Below are positions 1 through 14,400 of a stretch of 64,000 nucleotides of DNA, in pieces; position 1 is the first letter of the stretch; each line of letters begins with the position of its first letter. Made by a program: the position numbers and the translations under genes. The notes under the pieces were generated by a model. The model was not told where the DNA came from. It did not search any database and saw nothing but the letters and a program-made list of their open reading frames with translations. The stretch lies in contig NC_088310.1 in NCBI RefSeq assembly GCF_910592395.1, forward strand, positions 25,127,491-25,191,490. Direction: 5' to 3'. Source of the DNA: Lineus longissimus (lineage: Eukaryota; Nemertea; Pilidiophora; Heteronemertea; Lineidae).

Positions 1-1060
1 CTGTGCAGTCTGAAACCACCTTTATTTTTGCAATGCAAGTGAAGATATTTGAATATGAATCGTATACATGAAAGATGTAACCATTTCGACTTCCGAATGA
101 AAGGAAGGACTGAAAAAACCTGTTTATTGTTCACTGTTAATATGCTGTTTACTATGACCAACACAACTACTTTTTTTGGAGAGTAAATATTGGACCTAGT
201 GATTACTTTGCTAAAATGTCTAGCAGTCTTCACAAACATGTGCTGCAACTAACTCAATAAGCTGGAGTCCTGGTAAACTACACTGGTTGTTTTCAAATTA
301 TTGATTGGTTTGTTGAACAGCAATGACCAAAGGCTGGACCAGAATCAAACCATTTCTGCCATGACAAAGTTCTATGGGGTCAAAGAATTGTGTGGAAGTG
401 ATAAAGTGGGCTGACAATGCCGATTATAGATGGCCAACTTTCAAATACAACGGCTGCTAAACGAATCAGAGATTATCAGCTTTCACGCACAACGAATTAT
501 ACTGTAAACCAGGAAATGTATTTCATATCATATTGGCAGATAATTGCAAAATTGTTTGGCCATGAAGAAGAAACCTAACTGAAATTACTGTTACACTTTT
601 CTGTGTAGTCAAAATGTTACATTAAATGTACGGGTCATTCCGAAGTTGTAAATCGCAATTTCATGAAACCGGCCACAACTATTTCCGACTTTACAGTATA
701 CACCAGATATCAGCTGCAGCAAAGTATGAAAGGAATAAACAAGTCTGCACATTACATCAATATTGCATCAATGTCTGACCACATTTGCCTTGATGGATAT
801 TGACAGTTGATTGTTGCCAATAATATCTATTCTCTCTTCTGTTATATCACATGTGAGAACCAGTAAAGCTGTTGATATGGTTCACACAGGAACTGACATA
901 AACGTGTCCAGGCCTGAATTATTGAAAATCTTCAGACAATTCAGGACAAAGCAGTCGATTCTGATTGAACAATCAATCAATGTTCCTAAAGATTTTGACT
1001 GTCCAATGTTGCTGTCTTCGAAGTTGTTGCAGGCCATCAGGACAATTCGTCTATACTTAC
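1..1060. other. CFAP61 intron sequence at the left edge
   Basis: I looked on the minus strand for the final CFAP61 coding exon, using the family C-terminal signature around a Trp-Pro-Gly end, and did not find it. The gene therefore continues beyond the window. The open frames here have no recognisable protein. Confidence 0.5.
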
Positions 1061-4000
1061 CATTAAATCATCCTCAATCAATTCACGAACCTTCTCTTCG
1101 AGCGCGGGAACATCCTCAGCCTGCAAATGAAAATGCAGAGTTGGTAGTACCAAAAGCAAAGAATAGGGTATGAAATTCTAGTGCAAGGAAGCTGCAAACT
1201 AATTTGTTCTCTGAATTTGTAGAGGTTTGCACTTGCATCGCAATAGCTATGAAAGAACAACTTCGAAGTGTATTCCGTTCTGGACTTAATCTCTGCAGCT
1301 TAAAGCGTGGTAGATTATTGACAGAGTTATGCATTTGCCAAACTGGCCCCTCACTTCTCTCTCTGTGTGTTTGACAACAGGCCTGTGCCAAGTCAATGGG
1401 CAATGTGATGAATCTTGAATGATTTGCATTCTTGCCATGACCGGTCGGAGAGGCCATGAGCTCCAACCCAGAAGTAGAAGAAGAAGAAGCTAGAAAGGAT
1501 AAGAAGACATTGGCACAATCTAACAACTTACTGGTCTTGTAAGCAACAGTTCCCGGATCTCTTCTCTGAAGTCAGCGAATCTGTCATGGAAGATTGCAAG
1601 GCACCATGTTTCACCGAAGAACCTGAAAATGGAAACAGAAGGATGAAAATTAACCCATTAACCCTTTTGCTGCCAGCACAATTTCACACTCCTTCCATGT
1701 GTGCCAGCACAATTATAGACTTTTGACACTTATATCATGTCTCGTAGAAATCTTGGACGTGAAAAATACATCAGATATTCCGTTATGATTGTAGGAAATC
1801 AGAAAGCTTTCTTTAGGATTGTGATCAAGCAGCCACAACTATAATTCCAACCTCAATACTTACTCATACAGATCATTGACAAGTCCTTCACCGAATCTTG
1901 ACATCAAGTTGTTAAGGTATCGCTCGTGGAGACCGTACAGGCACAAAATGTTGCTGGTAGGTAGGGGCTGCAAGAAGCAAGAATCAATAAAAGATAAGTT
2001 CAGAATCACATTTTTGAGTACTTGAGTGACTTTCCTGAATTCATTCAAGATGCCTCCCCCGTACAACAACAACATACGCGGCTGCATTCAAACCAGTAAA
2101 CAATCAGGCTTGCTCAGACTCAAATTACAAGTCAAATTCAAAATCGCTGATCACTTGAGCAACTGTCAACTTCTTCCTAGCTGGTTTACAACAATTAAAA
2201 CAACCTGCACGTGTAAACATTCCAGCTGAATAAATTGAAGAAATCAATGCCAATGTCTACAGGCCGTTTTCCGACCGAGTTGACGCAAGGCTTATCCAAA
2301 GTGCGAGAGAGAATCTTTCAGTTGCCATGGTGACACAGAGACAATGTCTAATACTTTATGAAACAATAGAAATGTCAAACTCGCGCTTTGTCAGTTTTAT
2401 GGATTAGAGGAATGAAATCGGATATTTTGGAAATGTATAAGATGTCATGATAATAGAGAAGTTTCATGAAGTGGAAATGTCCCTTAAAAACAAAATAGGG
2501 TGGTGGCCGAGTCTCTCATTTGTAAAAACATTGCATCCAATGTTCTTACCTTCTTGGAGAGACATGTTATAGTCTCTATTGACTTGTACTGGTTGATATG
2601 TAGACGGAAATAATCCTTGTTGCTGTTGGGACTGCCAGTGATGATCTCATCGCCCTGTCAAGAAGAAAATCAATGCAATTCATCATGCAAGCAGGAAACA
2701 ATCACTTCTGAGCAAATAACGAGGAAAAAATGCAAAAATATCTCAACACCTTGATGTCAGAAGACAATATTATTGCTGGCTCTGTTGCTCAATGCTTTGA
2801 TTTTTTTCGTAATCAGTGCTACATTTCATCGGGAAAAACGTCATGACGTAAAGCCAATAATACGCACGACATATAATATTATGTCTTCTGACGCCCAGTG
2901 TCCTCTAATATTCACAAAGTTGATCGTTAGTCCCTGAACTCAGTTAATCAATTGTTTCTTTATGTCTTTAGCACTATAACACCTTAGGAAATGCACACAC
3001 ACAAAAGCTATTCAAAAAGAGACAATGTGGGAATCAAATTTGTGTGTTCGATCATTGATCTTTGTCTGTCCTTCACTTGCCATTGTTCATGTTTGTGTGT
3101 TCTTAATTCATCTGGCCTTTGTTAATCATCTGTAGTGTACAAAAGTCATTGTCTCCCAAACTCAAACAAATTGTCATTTAAATTAACACTCAGCGTCAAC
3201 AGCACGGCAACATGCAAAAAACTCATTTTTAGAATTGCCATGAAGGACAACTTGTCAGAATACCTGTTGACTCTAATAACTTGTACTTCATTGTCAATAT
3301 CCTTAATGGATATGATAAGGTTCATTATCATTAGTCGTCATGGTGAATGCCACTGTATCAAACTTCCACGTGACAAGAGGCCATGAGCATGTGAGTAGAA
3401 CTGAACTATTTGAGCTGATTTGAAGTGTCAAGACTAAGAAATTGTTCCAAAAATAATGAAACGGCCAGGGGCCATTGTGCTCACCGTATACATCTTTTAT
3501 TAGGCAGGATCATGCTTAGTTTAGAGGTGAATATGGTGAACACAATCAGGCATGAAGACTTTTTTTAGATGTGTATTGATGTCAAGTAATAAGACAGGGC
3601 AGTATATATAAGTTTATGATCCAACCAATAATTGTCTATGACATCAACAAGATCAATATCGTGTGATTGCTAAGAGTCCCTGCAATAAAAAATTCATCGA
3701 AAAAAAGTCATTAATAAGCGAGATATTGCACGTCCTACTTTTTCAGTTTTGACCCCCTGGTGGCCAAATCAAGAATCAGATCAGGCCAAAATTCGGTGTC
3801 AGAGATTATCTGATGTAGGGGGTTACATGTACCAACTTTCAAGTTCATAGCTTTAGCAGTTAAGAAACGTGCCATAGTTACACTCGAACGGTCAATTTAC
3901 GCCATTTGACCTCTGTGACCTAGAAAAGGAGGTCAAATCCAAAAATCATAGGAAATGTGATGTATCCTTGCTAGGAGTCCCTGCCATAAAATTTTATCGA

Positions 4001-5394
4001 AAACAATTCACTCAAATAGGCAAGATATTGCACTTCTTCCTTTTTCCGTTATGGCCCCCTGGTGGCCGAATAAAGAATCAGATCAGGCCAAAATTCGACA
4101 TCAGACGTTATCTGATGTAGGGGGTTATATGCACCAAGTTTCAAGTTCATAGCTTTACTGGTTAAGAAACGTGCCATAGTTTACACTCTAACAGCCAATT
4201 TACGCCATATGACTTCTGTGACCTTGAAAAGTAGGTCAAATTGAAAACCCGTAAAATATGTGATGTATTCTTCCAAACAGTACCTACCATAAGAATTTTA
4301 TCGAAAACAAGTCACTTATAAGCGAGATATCACACTTTTTAGATTTCCACTTTTGGCCCCCTGGTGGCAAAGTTAGGAATCAGATCGAACCAAAATTCAG
4401 CGCCAGAGGCTATGTGATATAGGGGGTTATATGTACCATGTTTCAAGTTCATAGCTTTAGTGGTTAAGAAACGTGCCATAGTTTACACTCTAATGGCCAA
4501 TTTACGCCATATGACCTCTGTGACCTTGAAAAGTAGGTCAAATTGAAAACCCGTACAATATAAAATGTATATTTGCTATGAGTACCTACAACAAAAGTTT
4601 TATCGAAAACAAGTCACTTATAAGCGAGATATCACACTTTTTAGATTTCCACTTTTGGCCCCCTGGTGGCAAAGTTAGGAATCAGATCGAACCAAAATTC
4701 AGCACCAGAGGCTATGTGATATAGGGGGTTATATGTACCAGGTTTCAAGTTCATAGCTTTAGTGGTTAAGAAACGTGCCATAGTTTACACTCTAATGGCC
4801 AATTTACGCCATATGACCTCTGCGACCTTGAAAACAAGGTCAAATTAAAAACCCGTATAATATAAAATGTATATTTGCTATGAGTACCTACAACAAAAGT
4901 TTTATCGAAAACAAGTCACTAATAAGCGAGATATCACACTTTTTAGATTTCCACTTTTGGCCCCCTGGTGGCAAAGTTAGGAATCAGATCGAACCAAAAT
5001 TCAGCACCAGAGGCTATGTGATATAGGGGGTTATATGTACCAAGTTTCAAGTTCATAGCTTTAGTGGTTAAGAAACGTGCCATAGTTTACACTCTAATGG
5101 CCAATTTACGCCATATGACCTCTGCGACCTTGAAAACAAGGTCAAATTAAAAACCCGTATAATATAAAATGTATATTTGCTATGAGTACCTACAACAAAA
5201 GTTTTATCGAAAACAAGTCACTAATAAGCGAGATATCACACTTTTTAGATATCTACATTTGGCCCCCTGGTGGCCAAACAGAGAATCAGATCGGACCGAA
5301 AATCAGTGTCAGAGGTCAGCTGACCTAGGGCATTCTGTGTACAAAGTTTCAAGTTCATAGCCCTAGCAGTTAAGAAACGTGCCACTGTTAGGAT

Positions 5395-5452
<58 letters not shown>

Positions 5453-8400
5453 ACACAGCGCTATCGTATAGACTCCCCTTACGGTGAGCCAAAAAGTTGC
5501 AGAAACTACTGACATGACAAATTATTGGAAAGCTTTTCATGAACATTCACTGATGGTGTACCATGCCACTGGAGTCTTGATTGCTCCTATTCTAGTATTA
5601 GTTGTCTTTTTGGAAACGTTGAGGAGGGACTTAAATCCCGAGAGTGAAGTTTTACTCATGGACTGTCCATGCTGTACTTACATAATCACTCTGCGCCATC
5701 TGAGTATCCAATGGCGTGTTCAGACCTGGTTTGCACACATGGACGTACCAGAAGTCACCTGAAAAATAGGAAGGAAGAAACTGCATGTTAGTGCACTGTA
5801 ACTGACAGTTACGAAATATCTGATGTACGAAATGTACAAATGTCTTTTTACAAAACAAGAACCCATGATGTTATCTCTGAAATAATGCACCACATCCAAT
5901 GGATTATGTGCTGAGTCCTTATTTTATATACATGCAATAACAAAAAATAACTGACGACTGATGAAATCAGAGAATCTTGTGTCATCAGAAGAAATGTCAA
6001 CAACAATGCAATCTACTAAATGGAAGGACAGCTAGTATTGGTCAATATTACTCTTTTCAGATTGCAGCCAATTACAAGTTGACCATTGCCATGACAACTC
6101 TCAGAAAAAGACTGATTTTGAAGAAGGGATAAGCCAAACACCTTGACGCAAGTGAAATCTTAGCCTTTCTGCAGTTTTTGTCGTCCTTTGTAAGCCCACT
6201 TCAGGGCGTCTATGGTAAAGATATTGTGAAAGGATTACTGTGTCCTTCTTCAGGTTACTCCAAAGGCATCTTATATTATGAACATGATTGTTGGCATCTA
6301 TACGAGCAGTGGAAACACGCTGCGCAAATGTCACAAGATACAGCAAGAGAGCTGACATTCTTCTGAAGATGAGGTTTTGCGTTGGCCTAATGTCAAGTGG
6401 GACTTCAGATTACCAACAAGGAAAGCCTATTGGCTTAACAGGGCAACTGACAACTTTTTTTTTTTAATCATCTTCAAAGGCAAGAAAAATATAAAGCTGG
6501 CATGCATGAACAAACCCCCAGTACTAAATTCCACCAACTTGGTGACAGAGTTGCAACTGACCTGGTATATACCACACACAACAACCAGGTTTTAACAACA
6601 TTTCAAACATCACAAAAGCATCATTTTCACTTGAAAAACCAAAGCAGAGTCTGTACTGGATACCACCCTTGGGAGTCATCAATTCTTTTAATTGAAAACA
6701 TGCTGTTTGTCCTGTTCCTCGCATTAGCTACAATTGACATATGCCACAAAATCTACAGAGGGATTAATGATCGAGCCACGTAAAAACCCAACAAGATAAT
6801 GCAAAATGCAATGTATTTCTGGTAGGTTTTTGCCACTCATGATCAAAGAATGTTTGCGGGTTGTCGAGGCTGAAAATCATTCTGATGATTAATGACAAGT
6901 TGATCAAACAGAGTAAGGAGCAAGCGAACAGAATTGTCACTTATAGTCAGACTAATTCGGCACTTGTCATGAGGAAAGATCGATAAAGTGGTCAATTACT
7001 TCAGATAATTGATGATATTAAGAAATTGCATGGTCTCTGTCCTTTGTATCACACTAGGAAAATAAATGGCACCTCTCCGTGCAACTTTCTATGAAATCAC
7101 AGCAAATTGGGATTTACACACAAATGACTTCAGTTCCCAATCCCGGCCATAAGTATTGACCAATCACAGAGATAGTATCTGAGGCTCATTTTCATAAATT
7201 TCGTTTAAACGACGGAGCACGTACTCCATATCCAATATTGGCATTCCGGAATACAAGAGAGAGGATGATCGCAGTACTGATAACAAATGTCGTAACGTCT
7301 TAGGAATTAGTCACCACTGTAGGGTGAGTGATTTTTTTCAAAATGTTGTTAGTTTAGTTTCAAATGTTGTTGATATGTTATTCACAAACTCCATGGCCAA
7401 ACGGGAGGGAGTCCATGCTTATCAATCTGTTATCTTTAACGGGAAGAAGTACCCAAGATCGGGTGGGTCAAAATGAAGTTTGAAATTCTCAAGATGGGGG
7501 AGGGGTTATTTTGGACTATGGGTAAAGACACTGCTCCCCTCTTAAAATTGCTAAGCAGGGGGGGGGGGGGGGGGGGGGGGTTATACATGTATAGTTTTGA
7601 CTTTAAAGCCAGAGACATGGTTGACTTTGTGATTAATATGTACTTGATCAATGTTTAGACAGCATATTGACAAACCACTTTTTAAACTGTGCTATCAGAT
7701 TTCTTGACCCGCAGGAATTCAACTACATGTATTTCCATCACGTACGATAGTTTGGTCACATCAAAGGTCTGCAGTTGAACTACAATCTTTTTTTTGAAAA
7801 CCAGCAATTCCAATTTCCTCATTCCAACTATGATTCCTATATCAGGACAAGTGGGAATTTGATGATTTTTCTCAAATCTCACATATTATCAGTATATTCG
7901 CAGCCATTACAATGCATAACTTGGCGTAGGACAGGAAAGCAAATAATCCTTGATAAAATGGAAACTAAGGCAACCTTGGTGATGTCAGTAAAAGCTGGCA
8001 TTCTAATCCAGAAATGGATTGGCTCCAATGAGGCAGTAACAAACTAATGAGAGATTAACTACCTGATTTCTATTGTTTATAATCCGTAAATCGGACTTCA
8101 CCGCACGGCACGACGTGATATGAAAACTCCATCACCATTATTTCGAATAATTATTCAAAGCAGAGCATGAAAACATAGTTAAACTGCTGGCTTAGTGTCC
8201 TATCAATGACTGAGGTTGAAAGTAATGAAGACTTTCTATTCTATACATGCACCTTCTCTTGTTCAAACGGCAAATTAAAGGTCGTTTGGAATTTATCTCA
8301 TAAAAGCTAAAAGCTTCCAAATGTAGTTAGCAATCAGCCCAATCATGACTGTTCTAAAATCTTTTGGTATGTATTGGTGTCATAAAACTCTGACTTATTC

Positions 8401-11400
8401 ATTTACAAGAGTTGCATGACATTTTATATTGCAGCTGAGGCTAATATCTTGATTTTGCTAATCAATTTCAAAACCGAGTTTTATGCGGGTGATCAACTGC
8501 AAATGGTTTCTAGTCACGTTCCAACCCACTCCGTAATAAAAAAAACAAACTTTAAACTTACCAGGAAGAATACCTGCTTGCATCTTCGGTGCCCTGTACA
8601 TAGGGATGAGTTTCATCAGCTCCGCTGGTGGTTCTGGTTCTGGCTCCAGTGTTGGGTCAAACAATGTTAACATAGTATTTGCCAGCTGAAATGATAGAAG
8701 AGAGATCGGTTGATTGAAAGAACTGAAAACATTACAAAAAGTTCTTTCTTGATGCACATCAGCTAAGACTGCGAACTTCCTGTGGACATGATTCTTAAGT
8801 TGACAGGTCACAACGATCGAGCAACAGATATGAGAAAGCCATTGACAAGATATAAGGTGTCTGCAGTACAACTTTTTCTCCCATCGCCTGACTCATGAGA
8901 CTGATTTCCTGTACCGGTCACTAGGCATGAGCGAGTATCAAAGTGGAGTTGGCTTATCGGACAAAAAAGCGGGAAAAAGTTTTGCCGTCTGAATTAGTCT
9001 GATGGAGGTTTAACCTGCCATGTATCAAAGCCATCCCAGCTTCTTTTCAGTATTGGGTACTAGCTCAGGAACCCACAGCTTTGTGACCAGATAATGGAAG
9101 TTTTCTGGCAGAAGGTTGTAAAAAGTTACTTTTCCTAACCATTGAAGAGAGTTTGACAAAAGACATCCAAGCTTGTGTTTTTGAGGAGTCATTCTTTACC
9201 AGTGGCAGTCAAGTCAGAAACTAGGAGTGATCTTCCAGGATACAGGAAGTGGGTTCTCCATTCTTTTCAAAAAGCAAGCTGGGCAGCAAGCTGGTGTATG
9301 TGTGTGTGTGGGGGGGGGGGGTGTCACATTGCCTGGATTAGAACTATCAGTTAAAAGAAATGACTCAGATTCCTTCGACAGGGTGCCATGTTAATTGTAG
9401 CCTCTACACAATAGATCAATGATCTTTTACGACCACAGATCTGATCAATAATTAAGGCATTCAGCCCTATTTGTCGGAAGACGTGTGATCGGTACATCAG
9501 ACCCATTTCACATTGAATACATGATTCGTGTGATAGATTCGCTGAAATCAATTTTGCTGACGCATCTGGCGAGAAACTGAGAGAAGCTTGAGGTCTGTCA
9601 TATTCCTTTGGGTAAAGTTATGCACAAGTCCTTTGGCAGCTTGACACCGACAGGATTGAAATTGAATTAGGTCAATTGACTTAGGCTCAGAGTTAAAGCA
9701 AACTCTTTGCTTTCAAGAAGTCAGATCAAGAAATTCAGACATTCTTCCACGGTACCTTCATGCTTCGAGAGCAACATCATCTGTCAGAGGGTGGGCAGAA
9801 AATGAAAATTGAGACTATGGAGAATCACCATATTTTAGCAATGTTTGGAACCAGCGGAGAGCCAGCAATATATTTTGGCAGGCTTCTGCAGGAATTGCTC
9901 ATTAGGAGTCGAGATGGGACCTTTTTATAATGGGACATTGGACTCCAAACACCCGGCCCCATTCCCCTCCAACATCTCAATTGCTCACAGTTTCCCATGC
10001 TGCTTATGAGAGTATGTGAATGTAATGTTGCTTTCAACAAGAGATGTTACTTCTGACCACTCCTTTAACTCCTTTAATTCAGATGCAAACCGACATCTCT
10101 GAAAGCAAACTTAGGAATCACGTCACAAAATACAACTTACCACCACCTTGTTATCGGACCTGAGTGGTCACAAACTGTGGCTAACATGACATTTACTCAG
10201 CTAATTTGTCGTACAAAATATTGTCCTGAAAATCATTAAGAATAATCAAATTTCCCATTTGCTGATAAATAATTCACGTGGTATGATTCTTTGTCACATT
10301 ATAGGAAACAGATACGTGACAAGTGGAGACATTTGGTAAACACGGGTTCTTAGAGTGAAGATGAAGGGGATATAGTGTTACCGATGGGGTTGGTCAGATT
10401 CTGAGAATAGTGTGAACACTTTCAAAGTCTATGGCGACCACATCTCACCGCAATAAGTCTACCCGGCTTACCAGGCAGTCCTTTACTAGAGAAGGCCATA
10501 GGAAGGCCATTGCAATCTTAGAGCCTTCTCTGTCATGTCTGTGTCATATAGCACCCAATTTTATTGATTCACTGCATTTTCTGTTAATGAGATAGCCCTT
10601 ACCTCAATCAGCTGCCAACAACTGTACCCAATTCTAAATGGGGATCATTAATCGATGTTCATCATGTGGACAAAAAGCATCCAATGGCAAAAATATTTAT
10701 CCAGGTACAATAGTTTTCAGTTAGACCGACCTCTGTGAAAACTTGATGCCATATTATTGTAATGTATGCTTCAGTTTTTACCACATCAAACAATGCCATG
10801 TAATGCACGACTACTCAATTGGTCAAAAAGTATACACAACTCATTCAGCCATCCATTAGTCCTTCTAAATAACAAATCTGTCATGTCAGTTTTACTATTT
10901 TCCAGTGAATGTCCGATTGCGATAGAACAAAAAAAATTTACTCATCAATTGCATTAATTCAAAAAAACAGTCCCTTGCTATCCATCAGCTAAATCTGTTG
11001 CGGCCCACTATTCATCGCTTTCGCTTTAATCTACATGTACAATGTAGTCCCCATTAATATTTTGTTTGAATTACATTTACACTAATTACAGTGTGGGATA
11101 ATAAAATATAGCATTTGCTTGATAAAATCCTATTCAACCGTGGTGTCATTATATGTCAGCTAAACTCTAGCAGGAAACAGTCATTCAGCCTCAGCAGTGA
11201 TAGGATTAAGGATGTTGATTTGGGGTCATTTTATTATTTTCAGGGTGAGGCAGACGTTTGTTATCAAATGCACCCAGTAAACACATCCTGAGAGATAAAA
11301 AGTTGTCACCAGAAAGTTGAGCAAACTTCTTAATGATCTGTCTAATCATGTTTTGATTATGTTTTCAGGGTAATCAACAAGATACTGTTACAAATTGGCA

Positions 11401-14400
11401 GGGACGAGGAAACTATATAATCTGAGGTACCCACAGATAGGATTCATCTCCGGTCAACAAATTATCCCAACACCTAATTACGGCATCGGAAGGATGACGG
11501 GCGTGACACCGTCATTATCAACCCCGGTCAGATGTTGCGAGCAAGGAGGGCTTATTAGCAGAAAGTTGACATTAGCGATGAGAAATTCACTGCTGCGAGT
11601 GCCATCATAGGTTCACAAAGAAGTGTGACTTTCAAACAGAACAAAAGCATCATCATTAATGCTTCAGTGACAAAATTAAAAGCATAAACACAGTGACGTT
11701 ACTGGGAATGATTGGATCAAGTGGTAAACCATGACAACATAATTTGATATGACAGGTATATTGATTTAAACGAAGTGTCCCAATCAGCCTGGCTGCCCAA
11801 AATCCCACTGGTAAACAAATGCTTGGTAAAAAACCAGCCGCAAATGGAATTCAAGTAGTGACTCATTATGCAACAAAACGATTTCACAGGCAGACAACTT
11901 TCAACCAGACACTAGTGGTCAATCATTCAGGACAGATGGAATGGCATCGTTTCTGAGCTCAGTGCTTGATGAGGCATAATATCACCTTTTTCACAAAAAG
12001 GATTAACAAGTTGACTTCTCCGGTCTGAAATCCTGATTCTGATTCGTTGTCAAGATGCTACAGGATTGCACTAAAAACAAAGCAATGTGCATGGAAAAAC
12101 CAAAGCAAAGCCATGTTGGAAAAAAGGACATCAAACCAGGGAGCTGCATGATCAAATAGCGCTGTGGCAGACAACGGAAATTCTTGAACTTCATAATTGA
12201 CAAGATTACTCCAAGTTTTTAAAAAAAATGAGTGTACATTCAAATGTCAATTTGGGAATAGAGCTGGTTATTGGCATATTCTCAATCTTTGGAAATGTTC
12301 TGGTAGTGTTAGCTGTGTGGAAGAACACTCCTCTTAGGACCATTACGAATACCTTCATTGTAAGTCTTGCCGTGGCCGACCTGCTTGTCGGACTTGTGGC
12401 TGTACCCTGTGCCGTGGTCACATTCTATGGACACCCTTTGAACGATTTCTACGGCTGCCTAATTCTCAACTGCATCGTTGTGATTCTAACGCAGGGCTCC
12501 ATTTTCAGTTTGCTTGCAATAGCATTTGAGCGATTTGTGGCTGTCAGACATCCTTTGAGATATCAAGAATGGTTCTCAAATAAGACAGCAGGTATTGCAA
12601 TTATAGTGTTGTGGTTGGCAGCAGTTCTGATTGGACTCGTACCAACATTCGGCTGGCATGGGACTCGATATATCGAAGGTTCATGCCAATTCACAATAGT
12701 CATCGACATGAAATACATGGTGTACTTCAACTTTTTTGGTTTCGTCCTCATTCCTCTCGTTATTCTCTTCTTCATCTATTTTTACATTTTCTACGCAGTG
12801 AGAAAACAATCTCAGAAAATTGCCGCACTTGAAATTGTGAATGATTCGCTTTCCCGCAACAATGCCAAGATGAAACGGAACAAAAAAGCTGCGAAATCTT
12901 TAGCGGTGATAGTAGTCATATTCGCAATATGCTGGTTGCCCCTGCACATATTGAATACATTGACTGTTGTTTGTCCTCAGACTTGCTCATATCCTTTTGA
13001 ACTCCTCCTCTCAGCTATATACCTCAGTCACGCCAACTCGGCCATTAACCCTCTCTTGTATGCTCTTGGAAACTCAGGGTTTAGAAGGGCATTCAAGAAA
13101 CTTCTGTGCTGTTTTGGGAAGGATATCGATGAGGCCAATATTTGGGTCTCAGCGACAATTTATGGCAAAGAAAACATGGCAACAGCAGGTGCTCAAGCAC
13201 AAGGTACCCCGGCAAATGCTGTCCTAACATCGTCATCAAATTAGGAGTACTGTGTGACCATTCAGGAAGTAGATATAATGATGTCTAAAACCTCTCTAGA
13301 ATGATATGTACACAAAGTAGAACAATATTAATCATTGTTTGTACGTGGTTGGGAGTAGTTCTAATATCTGTGTCCCATCACACCAAAATGGCTGGTAAGT
13401 CACATGACAGGCATATGGAGTAATCCACATGTTCATATAGCTAAGGCACACCACCATATTGTGAATAGTGCGAATATCTCGTAGACAGTGCACATATCAG
13501 ATAGCATAGGTTTAGAGACAATGGGTGATATGAATAAAGGCTAGCAAATGCTTTTACTTCAATTTTGTACAGAAAGGCCAAGTGTAAATGTACATGGAGT
13601 TTTAGATAAAATCATTTACCACTCTTTATTCATATCACCCAATATCTATTTCACATGATTTGATCGCGCACAATTTTCCTCAAAGTCATCAATATTTTGT
13701 TATTTCATCACAACGTCCCCACGATACTGTTATATTACATGCAAATAAATGTTTTATTTTTCTAAAGCAAAACAAAGCCGTTTGTTTTTTTTGTTGCAAA
13801 TGACCAAATGAATGAATATAGGATGAGAGAATCAAGACTCGAGATCCATGCTTTTAATCAGGAACAATGCCATGTCAAAATCCACTGCTGGCCTAGCGAT
13901 TTAACATTATACTTAGTGAGTCTATGGCTAAGGCAAAAATTATTCCTAATCATGTCCGTGACCCGAAGTAAAGTGTAACAAAAAGAAAAATAGGGAGGTT
14001 GTAAGTTCACTGTCCTGACTCCCACTCCCCATGGTCTTATGGTCCAGAAGATTAAATATTCCTACCTGCATTCCTACTTCTTTTGAGTTGAAGTTGGCAT
14101 GCGTCCACTGATCGGCATGGTATTTTCTCTGGAACTTGGTCAACGTGCCAGCGCCTCTAATGGACACATCATTTGTGTGGAAGTTAGCATCGATGACCAG
14201 CTTGCCGTCATACACCAGACAGGCATTGTTGATTGCTGGAATAAAAATATACCATCGGATATAAAATCTACTTGGCATGAACTTTGGAGAGGTTTGTTAG
14301 TCAAAAGGATAATAAGATAGACGAGAAAAGATTATAGTGTCACGAAATCAAATACTTACATTTAAATGCTTGAACATCGACAGCCTTTCTGTAGTAGCAG

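Larger units (their letters stand above)
3479..5489. mobile_element. 2-kb non-autonomous element: short TIRs, 302-bp tandem core, (ACG)n tail
   Basis: The segment is bounded by a perfect 10-bp inverted repeat, GCTCACCGTA at 3479-3488 and its reverse complement at 5480-5489. Inside are six copies of a 302-bp unit, then a 57-bp (ACG)n microsatellite and a short unique 3' piece. There is no long open frame, so it would be non-autonomous. The design (tandem core plus microsatellite plus short ends) recalls bivalve pearl/Helentron-type elements, but the family is an inference. It lies in the CFAP61 intron between 5681 and 2655. Confidence 0.6.

Noticed and set aside
811-1173. Plus-strand 120-codon frame
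   Set aside because: It overlaps the last visible CFAP61 exon on the other strand, has no family signature and looks like chance.
8562-8580. Alternative donor GTATTC, 12 bases earlier, in the CFAP61 exon ending at 8562
   Set aside because: The family sequence AGILPG is kept only with the later GTAAGT donor, which also restores the phase to the next exon.
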